Below are positions 45,426-60,500 of a stretch of DNA of 64,000 nucleotides, in pieces (position 1 is the first letter of the stretch; every line of letters starts with the position of its first letter). The notes beneath the pieces are model-generated. The model saw only the letters and a list, made by a program, of their open reading frames with translations. It did not search any database and had not been told where the DNA came from. Source of the stretch: Xanthomonas arboricola pv. juglandis (GTDB taxonomy: Bacteria > Pseudomonadota > Gammaproteobacteria > Xanthomonadales > Xanthomonadaceae); the NCBI RefSeq assembly GCF_001013475.1, contig NZ_JZEF01000002.1, forward strand, positions 126,785 through 190,784. The letters are read 5' to 3'. The position numbers and the translations under genes were made by a program.

Positions 45426-46511
45426 CTATGCGGACACCGGCGAGGCATGCAGCTTGCCGGCGACAGGCAAGCTGCGTGGGCGGCGCACCGGCAGCGGTGC
45501 GGAGAACAGCAGATTCAGCGCGGGCAGGCGGCCCGGTGCACGCAGCAGGCACAGCACGGCCGGCCCCAGTACGCCGACACTCAACAAGGCGAAGAACAGC
45601 ACCGTTCCCTCGTCGATCCAGCGCGGCAGCAGGTAGGCCAGCACGATGAACGGCGGAAAGTGGCTCAGGTAGAACACCACCGAGTTGCGGCCCACATAGC
45701 GGATCGCCTGTGCGGCCGGTTGCCGGTTCGCCCACATCGCCGCGGTGATCAGCAGCGGCAGCGCGATCAGCACCAGCGGCAGGTAGCCGATCCAGATGCC
45801 GTGCAGCGCGGTGAGATTGGCGATCAGCACGATGGCGCACAGGCTCAGGCACGACAGTGGCCAGATCCAGCGCGGTGCCTGCCGTAGCAGTGCCGGCACC
45901 CGGCCGGCCAGCAGCGTGCCGATGTAGAAGAACGCAAAGTAATAGAACGGATCGGCACCCTGACGCAGCAGCGGACCCAGGCAGACCGAGCCCAGCACGG
46001 TCGCGGCCAGGACCAACGGCGCCGGCAGCCGGCGCAGCAAGGGCATCAGCACCAGAAACACGAACAGGTAGAACAGGAACCAGGTCAGTGCCACGTTGCC
46101 GACCGCGATCTTGCCCAGGTCCAGCCAGGCGATGGGTTCGGCCTTGGCCAGCACCGAGCCTGCCTCGCGCAGGGCGAAGATCAGCACCGACCAGAGCAGG
46201 TAGGGATACAACACGTGCCGCAGCTTGCCGCCGAGGTAGGGCGCGATGCCCTTGTCCAGCCCCCGTGCCACGAACAGGCCCGAAAGCAGGAACATCAGCT
46301 GCATGCGCAGCGGCGCCAGCGAGCGGTTGAGGCGCTCGATCGACAGCATCAGTGCGCTGCTTTCTTCCGCCGCACCGCCGCGCAGTTCCGGGTAGGCATC
46401 GAAGGCGAAGCCATAGGCGTGCAGCACGATCACCATCAACACGCTGGCACCGCGGAGCCAGTCCACCCAGTCGTCGCGTCCGTGTTGGCCGGTAGTGAGT
46501 TGCTGTGTCAT
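45426..46511 (-). CDS. Acyltransferase 3 family membrane protein
   Basis: A 361-residue protein with about ten membrane helices. The family motif WVDWLRGASVLMVIVLHAYG holds the conserved Arg and the His of the presumed active site; RMQLMFLLSGLFVARGL and YLSHFPPFIV are further family segments. Such proteins O-acetylate or otherwise acylate exopolysaccharide, lipopolysaccharide or periplasmic glucans. It stands alone, and a CRP/Clp-type site lies ~205 bases upstream. The acceptor substrate is unknown. Confidence 0.88.
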   Translation of the reverse strand: MTQQLTTGQHGRDDWVDWLRGASVLMVIVLHAYGFAFDAYPELRGGAAEESSALMLSIERLNRSLAPLRMQLMFLLSGLFVARGLDKGIAPYLGGKLRHVLYPYLLWSVLIFALREAGSVLAKAEPIAWLDLGKIAVGNVALTWFLFYLFVFLVLMPLLRRLPAPLVLAATVLGSVCLGPLLRQGADPFYYFAFFYIGTLLAGRVPALLRQAPRWIWPLSCLSLCAIVLIANLTALHGIWIGYLPLVLIALPLLITAAMWANRQPAAQAIRYVGRNSVVFYLSHFPPFIVLAYLLPRWIDEGTVLFFALLSVGVLGPAVLCLLRAPGRLPALNLLFSAPLPVRRPRSLPVAGKLHASPVSA

Positions 46512-47174
46512 GAGGTTGCTTCCTTAGGTGAGGCCCACGGCTTCGCCGCCGCGGGGCGCGGCGACAGATGACTGAGGTCTGGAGTCCGCGGCGGCGGTAT
46601 CGCGCACCGGGATGGGACCGACTGCCGTCGTTGCCGAGCACATCCGGTTCGGCGCAGGGCGTCCTGCGCGTCTGGAGGTGGGTCGGCAGGATCGCGTTAG
46701 AGGGCGACAGCAGATGTGTGACTTAAATCACACTTTGATAGTGGCTGCAATCGTCGAGGCTGCAGATCGCTGCGGGCCTGCGTGAATGCCGATGGCAGGC
46801 TCGAGCGTGCGTGCGAAAGGCTGCATGGCGGCTGGGCGCTTGCGTTTGCTGGCACTGCTGTCCGGCGCGCGGTGTGTCCAGCGAGGTGTCGATCGCGGAG
46901 GAGGTGCGTGTGTCCTCGCGCGCTGCGGGTCGGACAAGCCACGACCCTGCGATGCGATATCGGCGTTGCGCCACGAGGCGTCTGGCCTGCGTGGCAGGCA
47001 GGTGGAGCCCTGGGGCATGAGTCAGGCGAGAGTCTGGTCGCCTACAGGAGCGTCTTCCGCACGGTGGGTCGCGGTGGATGCGCTGCATCGAGGAGCGTCA
47101 TGCGGCCTGGCTGCCAACGCTGCGTGCGAGCCGGTAACCAGCGGTGGGCGCCGAGCCCACGCGCTGGTCGGCAC
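46512..47174. other. 660-bp gap between the acyltransferase gene and gltD
   Basis: No gene is supported. The open frames here are Arg/Cys-rich shadows. The one clear signal is the CRP/Clp palindrome at 46717-46732. The gap lies upstream of the acyltransferase gene and downstream of gltD. Confidence 0.5.
46717..46732. promoter_or_regulatory. Perfect CRP/Clp-type binding site
   Basis: TGTGA-CTTAAA-TCACA exactly matches the TGTGA-N6-TCACA consensus used by Clp, the Xanthomonas CRP homologue controlled by cyclic di-GMP. Flanking bases extend the dyad (GTGTGA...TCACAC). The only nearby downstream gene is the leftward acyltransferase, starting at 46511. Confidence 0.75.
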
Positions 47175-53247
<6,073 letters not shown>

Positions 53248-53448
53248 GTCTGCCTCTTTGCGATCTGGGAGAGCGGCGACGACGTTGCAGCGCTCGATCC
53301 GTGGAGCGTTTCGAAGAGGTCACCGGATGATCGACTAGACCACAGTTGATGCGGTGCCGCAATACACCGTTACAGCTGCAACGAGGGCGGCCGCAAGGCC
53401 TTGTGCCAGCTGGCTTGGCGCCTGTTCGCCAACAGGCGCCAACCGGTA

Positions 53449-53829
53449 CTAGCCGCAACGCACCGAAGCGATCACGTTCTTGGCATCCACTTCCAGATTG
53501 AGCCGTTCGCCGTTGAACTCCATCGTGGTCATCTGGCCGGGCTTGAGCACGCGCACCGACTTGGCGCCGGCGTCGGTGCGGGCCTGGTCGCTCACCGCAT
53601 CGGTCAGCGCCTGGCCCACCAGCGATTGCACCTGGGTGGCATCGCAGCTGCCGATCGGCGGCGCTTCGGGCGCGGCCGCCGGTGCCGGTGCGGCGGCCTG
53701 TTCGGCGGCTTGCTGCGCCTTGGCGGAGACGGCTTCCTGCTCGTCCGGTTGCGGCGAACCGCAGGCAGTCAATGCCGCCAGCACGACCAGGGTACAGGCC
53801 AGACGGGCGGTAGGCAGGACAGCGCGCAT
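53449..53829 (-). CDS. I78-family peptidase inhibitor lipoprotein
   Basis: A 126-residue lipoprotein with signal MRAVLPTARLACTLVVLAALTAC and an Ala/Pro/Glu-rich linker (~30-60). The C-terminal I78 (Aspergillus elastase inhibitor) domain reads SCDATQVQSLVGQALTDAV, VRVLKPGQMTTMEFNGERLN and IASVRCG. The two Cys could form the family disulfide. It may protect the envelope from proteases. ATG at 53829 is chosen by the signal peptide. A weakly similar lipoprotein is encoded at 56751-57095. Confidence 0.82.
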   Translation of the reverse strand: MRAVLPTARLACTLVVLAALTACGSPQPDEQEAVSAKAQQAAEQAAAPAPAAAPEAPPIGSCDATQVQSLVGQALTDAVSDQARTDAGAKSVRVLKPGQMTTMEFNGERLNLEVDAKNVIASVRCG

Positions 53830-53977
53830 CGATGACTCCAGCACAGTAGGGGAGGCCCAAGCATAAGCAGAAAACCCGCTCGCGGGCATCGCTTGCCCAC
53901 ATGGCGTTGTCGCAGCGTTGACGCGGCCTAGTCCTGACCGGCTCAACAATCGGCGCCTGTCCTTCGATCCGTGCGCA

Positions 53978-55189
53978 ATGAAAGCCAAACGTGTTCTTCG
54001 CAATGCCGCTGCCACCGCCGGCGCGGCCGGCAAGTTGGCCACCGTTGCCGCCGGCGCGGTGGCCGCCACCGCCGCGGTGGCGAGCGTGGCCGCGGTTGCA
54101 CAGGCCAAGGCCACCGCGCGCGCGGCCGGGCTCACCTACGTCAACGATCAGCAGCCCGGCATCAGCCGCCGCAAGGCGGGCAAGAGCTTCAGTTACCGCA
54201 GCGCGGATGGACAACGCGTAGCCGATGCCGACACATTGCAGCGCATCCGCGCGCTGGCGATTCCGCCGGCATATACCGAGGTGTGGATCTGCGCCAAGCC
54301 CAACGGCCATCTGCAGGCCACCGGCCGCGATGCGCGCCGGCGCAAGCAGTACCGCTACCACGCCGATTGGGCGCAGGTGCGCGGCGAAGGCAAGTTCGAA
54401 CGGGTGATCGCCTTCGGCCAGGCGCTGCCCAAGCTGCGCCGCCGGCTACGCCGCGATCTGGTCTTGCCGGGATTTCCGCGCGAGAAGGTGCTGGCGATCG
54501 TGGTGGCGTTGCTGGCCGACACGCTGGTGCGCGTGGGCAACGCGGAGTATGCGCGCAGCAATCGTTCCTACGGGCTGACCACGTTGCGCAACCGGCACAT
54601 GGAATTCTTGCGCGGCGGGCGCGCGCGGCTGAAGTTCCGCGGCAAGAGCGGCCAGGATCACGATATCGAGGTGGACGACAAGCAACTGGTCAAACTGATC
54701 CGCGAATGCCAGCAATTGCCGGGGCAATCGCTGTTCCAGTACCGCGATGACGACGGCCAGCTGCAGCCGGTGGATTCGGGCGAGGTCAACGACTACCTGC
54801 GCGAGGCGATGGGCGAGGATTTCACCGCCAAGGATTTCCGCACCTGGGGCGGCACACTGGCGGCATTGCAACGTCTGGCACGCTTGCCGCTGCCCGAGCG
54901 CATGAGCGAACGCGCGCTGACCCAGGTGCAGAACGATGTCATCCGCGAAGTAGCCGATGCGCTGGGCAATACACCCTCGGTGTGTCGCAAGGCCTACATC
55001 GACCCGTGCGTATTCGAAGGCTGGCGCGCCGGTCAGTTGCAGGCCATGGCCACCGGCGTGCGCGGCGAGCGCCAATGGGAGGCAGCGACGCTACGCTTTC
55101 TGACCGACTCGCGCAGCAAGCCACGCAAGACCAGCAGCAAACCGCGCAAGGCGGCCGGGCCGAGCCTGCGCCGTGCAAAATCTGCCTGA
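53978..55189 (+). CDS. DNA topoisomerase IB (poxvirus/eukaryote-like)
   Basis: Relaxes supercoils through a transient 3'-phosphotyrosine link. The 403-residue product has the bacterial TopIB text GISRRKAGKSFSYRSADGQR, VRVGNAEYARSNRSYGLTTL, KFRGKSG, and the catalytic Tyr in SVCRKAYIDP. Active-site Arg/Lys/His residues are in the usual blocks. ATG at 53978 is used. The N-terminal ~45 residues are an Ala/Val-rich stretch (AATAGAAGKLATVAAGAVAA) not typical of the family, which could be a weak membrane segment or a start mis-placed upstream. Confidence 0.9.
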   Translation: MKAKRVLRNAAATAGAAGKLATVAAGAVAATAAVASVAAVAQAKATARAAGLTYVNDQQPGISRRKAGKSFSYRSADGQRVADADTLQRIRALAIPPAYTEVWICAKPNGHLQATGRDARRRKQYRYHADWAQVRGEGKFERVIAFGQALPKLRRRLRRDLVLPGFPREKVLAIVVALLADTLVRVGNAEYARSNRSYGLTTLRNRHMEFLRGGRARLKFRGKSGQDHDIEVDDKQLVKLIRECQQLPGQSLFQYRDDDGQLQPVDSGEVNDYLREAMGEDFTAKDFRTWGGTLAALQRLARLPLPERMSERALTQVQNDVIREVADALGNTPSVCRKAYIDPCVFEGWRAGQLQAMATGVRGERQWEAATLRFLTDSRSKPRKTSSKPRKAAGPSLRRAKSA

Positions 55190-55191
55190 GG

Positions 55192-55770
55192 CTATGCTGC
55201 GCATGCGCGACGTTGGATGCGATAGGTCGTCGCAGGCGGAACGTTTCGATACGTGCGCCCGATCCTGACCGCTTCCAGATTGAGCGCGTCGAGGATCTGT
55301 GCCGGAACCGAGCACCTGATTCCGTAGGTAAACAGATACAGCCGGCCACCAGGCTTCAACTGCATGAAGGCGCCACGCAAGATCGCAGCCACCTGATGCG
55401 CCGGCATATTCAACAAGCCAAGGCCGCAGACCACGGCATCGACGCACGCACCATCGATGCGGGGGACCGATTCAAGCTCGGCAACATCCATCTGCAGCAG
55501 TCTTGCGCGCGGAAAGCGCTGTTTGAGCAGCGCAGAAAAGGTGGCGTTGTACTCGAGCAGGGTGAGGTTCTTTTCCTGCACGCCCTTGTCGATCATCGCC
55601 TGGGTGAACACACCGGTGCCCGGCCCGAGTTCGAGGACACGGCCAGTACGCTCCGACAACTCGGAAGTGATGATGGAGGCGAGTGCGCGTCCGGAGGGGA
55701 GTATCGCGGCAACGGAGCAGGGTGCGGTGAGCCATTCGCGAAAAAACGACGTCATATACGAACGAGCCAT
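55192..55770 (-). CDS. Class I SAM-dependent methyltransferase (PmtA-like)
   Basis: A 192-residue protein with SAM-binding motif I VLELGPGTGVFTQAM and an acidic-loop motif (LLEYNATFSALL), and motif-IV-like VDAVVCGLGLLNMP. The start FFREWLTAPCSVAAILPSG is typical of Rhizobium PmtA-type phospholipid N-methyltransferases, which methylate phosphatidylethanolamine toward phosphatidylcholine. It is convergent with the topoisomerase gene, with the stops two bases apart. The substrate assignment is by resemblance only. Confidence 0.8.
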   Translation of the reverse strand: MARSYMTSFFREWLTAPCSVAAILPSGRALASIITSELSERTGRVLELGPGTGVFTQAMIDKGVQEKNLTLLEYNATFSALLKQRFPRARLLQMDVAELESVPRIDGACVDAVVCGLGLLNMPAHQVAAILRGAFMQLKPGGRLYLFTYGIRCSVPAQILDALNLEAVRIGRTYRNVPPATTYRIQRRACAA

Positions 55771-56558
55771 CTATCCTCACAACATTGAAAGAGTTCGTTC
55801 AAGCAACATCTGCGCACATCGACGCAGACGCGCGATTGTGCGGAAAACAAGGCTAAAGCAAGACGCTGTCCGTAGTCGGTCCTCGCTGCGATTCGGCCAC
55901 GAGAGTTCAGGTTCTTATCAGTATTGGCACCTTGGCAATGCCACGTTGGCGCTGCAATGCAGTGCCATCAACGAGCAATTTTCTGAGTGATTGCTGATGC
56001 AGGCGATGACCGAATGCGTTGCGCGTCACGTGCCCAACGCCTGTGTTGCACAGGCGAGCGACAGGCAAACCGCACTATGGGTGGAGCAACGCGTCAATCG
56101 GCTAGAAGCTGCGCACCAACAGCAACGGCGATAGCGCGCCGCAACGTGTAACGCGCACTCTGGACAATCGGCAGATCACGTTTGGTATGTCGAAGCCCGA
56201 GCGCATCCAAGCGCTCTGCATTCGTTGTCCAACCCACGCGTGCAATCGCACTACGCTTTGGCGCCGGCATCCAGCATGCAGGATTGGCAATGGAAAGCGG
56301 GACGAGCGACAGCAGCCGTTACGACCGGCAGTGCGATGTCACGCTGAGCGCCGATCCTGGCGACCTGCAATGGCGCGCGGCGTTGGTGCTGTCCAACGCG
56401 GATGCCTGTGTCCAGCATCTACCGGCGGACGTGCTCTGATCCGCTCGACGGTGATAAGCACCGTGCCGACGGCGCGGCATGGTGCCGTTGGCATCGGGGC
56501 CAAGGCCGACGGCAGCTTCTGCAAGCCCGTGCAGATTGAGCCGAGCAGCGCGCTGGTC
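55771..56558. other. Gap with no supported gene, before the tandem repeat
   Basis: About 790 bases between the methyltransferase start and the 35-bp repeats. Frames are short. One at 56182-56439 (ending LSNADACVQHLPADVL) is the longest rightward candidate but has no recognisable content and no ribosome binding site. Confidence 0.4.
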
Positions 56559-56663
56559 TGTTCGCCAGCGCGATCTCTGGTCATGGTCCCGTCTGTTCGC
56601 CAGCGCGATCTCTGGTCATGGTCCCGGCTGTTCGCCAGCGCGATCTCTGGTCATGGTCCCGGC
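56559..56663. repeat. 35-bp tandem repeat, three copies (VNTR)
   Basis: The unit starts CTGTTCGCCAGCGCGATCTC and continues TGGTCATGGTCCCGK. Copies lie at 56559-56593, 56594-56628 and 56629-56663, differing only in the last base of copy 1 (T instead of G). There are no spacers, so it is not a CRISPR array. It lies downstream of the lipoprotein gene at 56751. Confidence 0.95.
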
Positions 56664-56750
56664 GGCAGCAGGCAATGTGGCACGTGCCTGCTGCACACGT
56701 CACCGTCCCTGGGACGGCGACGCGGTTGCGCCGGGTGCCAGCGGCTCCGC

Positions 56751-57095
56751 TCAGCCGCAGTAGATCGCGGTGATGTTGTTGTTCGGGCCGGTCTCGACGG
56801 TGAGGTGATCGCCGCCGCTTTCGCTGGCGCCCTGGGCCGGGTCGGCCAGGCCGCTGGCAGTGGTGCCGCCGGTGGCGCGCTCGCCGCGGCGCACGCTGAC
56901 CTGCAGGCTGTCGCTGTCCACGCGCGCACGTTCGATGGTCTGTGCCGCTGCGGCCAGGCCGACTGCGCCGCGCACCTTGTCGATATGGCACTGGCCGGAG
57001 ATGGCCCCGTCGATGGGCTGCACCTGCGCGACCTGGTTGGAGGCACAGGCCGAGAGCAACAACACGGCAGCGAGCGGGGCGAGGGTGCGGATCAT
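56751..57095 (-). CDS. Small lipoprotein, I78-inhibitor-like
   Basis: A 114-residue lipoprotein with signal MIRTLAPLAAVLLLSAC. The rest has a Cys pair placed like the I78 family: one in SGQCHIDKVRGAVGL and one at the end, ITAIYCG. The middle differs, with a Gly/Ala-rich insert (ATGGTTASGLADPAQG), so the assignment is weaker than for 53449-53829. ATG at 57095 follows GGAGATCTCCC. A 35-bp tandem repeat lies directly downstream. Confidence 0.7.
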   Translation of the reverse strand: MIRTLAPLAAVLLLSACASNQVAQVQPIDGAISGQCHIDKVRGAVGLAAAAQTIERARVDSDSLQVSVRRGERATGGTTASGLADPAQGASESGGDHLTVETGPNNNITAIYCG

Positions 57096-57165
57096 GGGAG
57101 ATCTCCAGGGGAAGAATGACGCAAGCGTGAAGAAAGCGTTGTTGGCGTGGCATGAAGACTGCCCG

Positions 57166-57289
57166 CAGCCCGTGCACACGCCGGCTGACGCTGTTGGGCG
57201 TGGCGCTCCAGTCGGCGCGCGGCCCTGGCAAAACTGGCGCTGCGTACCATCTGCACGTACAGCGCAATGTCACCGAGATCGAGCACCAG
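57166..57289 (-). pseudogene. Remnant of a LysR-type regulator (N-terminal helix-turn-helix, frameshifted)
   Basis: One minus-strand frame reads LDLGDIALYVQMVRSASFAR then AARRLE, the standard start of a LysR DNA-binding domain. The next part, ATPNSVSRRVHGL, the recognition-helix half, continues in another frame after one extra C following the GAG codon at 57206-57208. Nothing LysR-like follows. So about 40 codons of a regulator survive with a frameshift, upstream of the lipoprotein gene at 57095. The rest has been lost. Confidence 0.6.
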
Positions 57290-57371
57290 CGGCCTTGGCG
57301 GGTGCAAAGGCCGAGCCTGTCAGTGCGCAGCTGTGGCAACGCAGACAATGCCGTGGAGACTGCCGGCGTGC

Positions 57372-57593
57372 TTACTGCGTACGCGTCAGTCCGTGACGAC
57401 GCAGCAGCTGCCGTAGGCGACATTGCACCCGCTGCAGATCGGCTGCAGCCGCCTCATCCAGGATGCCTTTGGCCAGGGCATCGAACTGCTGCCAGAACTG
57501 GCTGGGGTCGCGCACCCGCTGCGGCCATACCGACAACATTCTGCCCAGATCGGAAAGCTGGTGATTGGTGTGGGTGCGTATGCGTGTGCTCAT
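57372..57593 (-). CDS. Small protein coupled to the glucan synthase gene
   Basis: A 73-residue protein (MSTRIRTHTNHQLSDLGRML to RHGLTRTQ), basic and helical, with no membrane segment or signal. Its ATG overlaps the TGA of the preceding gene (ATGA at 57590-57593), so it should be translated by coupling with the glucan synthase. GGAGACGCGAC precedes it. I do not recognise the family. The coupling suggests a role with the synthase. Confidence 0.6.
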   Translation of the reverse strand: MSTRIRTHTNHQLSDLGRMLSVWPQRVRDPSQFWQQFDALAKGILDEAAAADLQRVQCRLRQLLRRHGLTRTQ

Positions 57594-60500
57594 GTCGCGT
57601 CTCCCGGCCAGTCCAGGGCGACAGCGTGGACCGCACCGTCGTCGACCAGAGTGAAAGCAAGCTCGGCTTGCGCTATGCCGTCGATTTCCAGCCCTGGCTC
57701 GACACCGGGGCGCTGGGTGACGTCGATGACGTAGGTGCTGGTGCCGAAGCGATAGCGCAGCTGGTACTGGGGCCAGCTGGCCGGGATGCACGGCACGAGG
57801 TGCAGGCGCTCGCCATGGCGTTGCAGGCCGAGCAGCGATTCGGTCAGCAAGCGGTACATCCAGCCGGCGGCGCCGGTATACCAGCTCCAGCCGCCGCGGC
57901 CGGCGTGCGGCGCCACTGCGTAGACATCGGCCGCCAGCACATAGGGTTCGGCCTTGTAGCGCTGCACGCCCGTTGCGTCGCGGGCGTGGTGGATCGGGTT
58001 GATCAGGCCGGCCAGTTGCCAGGCCCGCGCACTATCGCCCAGATGCGCGAAGGCCATCGTTGCCCACACCGCCGCATGCGTGTACTGGCCGCCGTTTTCG
58101 CGCACGCCGGGGACGTAACCGCGGATATAGCCGGGGTCGTGCCCGGTGCGATCGAACGGCGGCACCAGCAGCTTGACGATGCCGGCGTCGGGATCAACCA
58201 GCTGCTGGTGCATCGCGTCCATCGCCTGTGCGCTGCGTGCCGGGTCCATCGCGCCGGACAGCACAGCCCAACTTTGCGATAGCGAATCGATGCGGCATTC
58301 GTCCGAATCGCTCGAACCCAGCGGCGTGCCGTCGTCGAACCAGGCCCGCCGGTACCAGCGCCCATCCCAGGCATGCTGCTCCAGCGCGGTGCGCAAGGCC
58401 TGCGCATGCGTGCGGCAGGTCGCCGCGAATGCCGCATCGTCGCGCTGCGCGGCCACGTCTGCGAACCTTAGCAGCGTGTCGTAGAGGAAGAACCCCAGCC
58501 ACACGCTCTCGCCCTTGCCGTCCTTGCCGACCCGGTTCATGCCGTCGTTCCAGTCGCCGCTGCCGATCAACGGCAGGCCGCGTTCGCCCAGCCGTGCCAT
58601 GCCGCGTTGCAGGGCGAGCACGCCGTGCGCGTACAGCGACTGCATGTTGGCGGTGATCTGCGGCAGGTCGTAATACGATTCTTCGTCGGGCTTGAGGGCG
58701 CGCCCGTCGATAAGGCTCACCCGCTCGTCCAGTACGCCGGTATCTGCGGTGACGTCCAGATAGCGGCATAGCGCCTGCGGCAACCATAGAAAATCGTCCG
58801 AGCACTGCGTGCGCACGCCACGGTCCTGTGGCGGGTGCCACCAATGCTGCACATCGCCCTGCACGAACTGATGCGCGGCGCAGCGCAGCAGATGCGCGCG
58901 TGCCAGCGCCGGCTGCGCGTGCACCATCGCCATGCTGTCCTGCAGCTGGTCGCGGAACCCATATGCGCCACCGGACTGGTAATAGCCGCTGCGTGCCAGG
59001 AACCGGCAGGCGATGGTCTGGTAGAGCAGCCAGCCGTTGGCCAGCAGATCCACCGCCGGATCGGGCGTGGTCACCTGCACGGTGCCCAGAACCTGCTGCC
59101 AATGCGCGCGCACCGCCAGCAAGGCGGTGTGCGCGGCGGCCACGCCACGGCTCTGGCGTGCCAGTGTCAGTGCGGTGTCGCGATCCACCGCCGCGCCCAG
59201 GCGGAATACCGTTTCGAAGCTCTGTTCGGCCGCCAGCGTGACCGGGATCTGGATCGCCGCGCACGGGTCCAGGCCGGCACCCACGCGCCCGGACAAACGC
59301 TGCCGCGTGAGCGCGGCCGGTGCTGCCAGGCTGCCGTTGCGCCCGATGAATTCGCTGCGGTCGGCAGTGATGCTGCGGCTGGGTGCATCGGCATCGAAGA
59401 ACGCCACGCGCCCGTCGAACTCGGTGTTGTACGGGTTGCGCGCGGTCAGCACGCTGCTGCCCAGATCCACCTCGCTGACCACATGCAGCTGCGAGCGGGC
59501 GCGGATATCGCCCAGCACCCATTCCACGTACCCGGTGACGCTGAGCCGGCGTGGGCGGCCGGAAAGATTCTTCAACCGCAGATGGCTGAACTTGATCGGG
59601 CGCTCCACATCCACGAACACCCACAGCTCGCTGCCGATGCCGTGTTCGATATGGCTGTAGACGCTGTAACCGAAGCCGTGGCGCACCGTGTAGCGACCGC
59701 TGCCGCGGCATGGCAGCGCCATCGGCGACCACACCTGGCCGGTGTCTTCGTCGCGCAGGTAGAACGCTTCGCTGGAGGCATCGCCGACCGGGTCGTTATG
59801 CCACGGCGTGAGGCGGAATTCGTGCGCGTTTTCGGCCCAGCTGTAGCCGGGGCTGCTGTCGCTGACCACGCTGCCGAACTGCGCGTTGGCCATCACGTTG
59901 CACCACGGCGCCGGTGTGGCGGTGCCTTCGTCCAGGGTGATGCGGTATTCGCGGCCGTCGGCGGCGAAGGCGCCCAGGCCGTTGTCGAACAGCACCGGTT
60001 CTTCGGCGGCGGCCTGCAGGGTTCGGTCCAGGTAGGCGGCGTGGGTGCTGCTGAGGTAATCGGCGCTGTCCAGTTGCTGGATGGGCTCCAGCAACGGCGG
60101 ATGCGCACGCGCGCTGGGGTGGCGCTGCAATTGCGCGTCCAGGGTGCCGTTGGCATCGCTGAGGATCGCGCGCGCCACGGTCTGCAGCAGCACGCGGTCT
60201 TCCTGCGAGATGTGTTCGATGGCGCGCACGAAGATGCCGCCGGGGCGGTCGAGCACATTGGCTTCGGGGTCGGCGGCGATCAGGCCCACAATCGCGTCCT
60301 GCAATTGCTGCCGATAGCCTGCCTGGCTTTCGTTCCAGATCACCAGATCCGCGCGCAGTCCTTTCAGGCGCCAGTACGCGTGCGCCTGCACCAGCTGGCG
60401 CACCAGATCCAGATTGTCCGGGTCGGTGATGCGCAACAGCACGATCGGCAGATCGCCGGAGATGGCGTGACTCCACAGCGCCGACTGGCCGCGATGGTTG

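Noticed and set aside
56182..56439. 85-codon rightward frame in the 55.8-56.6 kb gap
   Set aside because: No ribosome site, no recognisable protein features, and overlapping frames of similar length on both strands.
56559..56663. CRISPR array
   Set aside because: The 35-bp units are directly adjacent with no spacers, and no cas genes are present.
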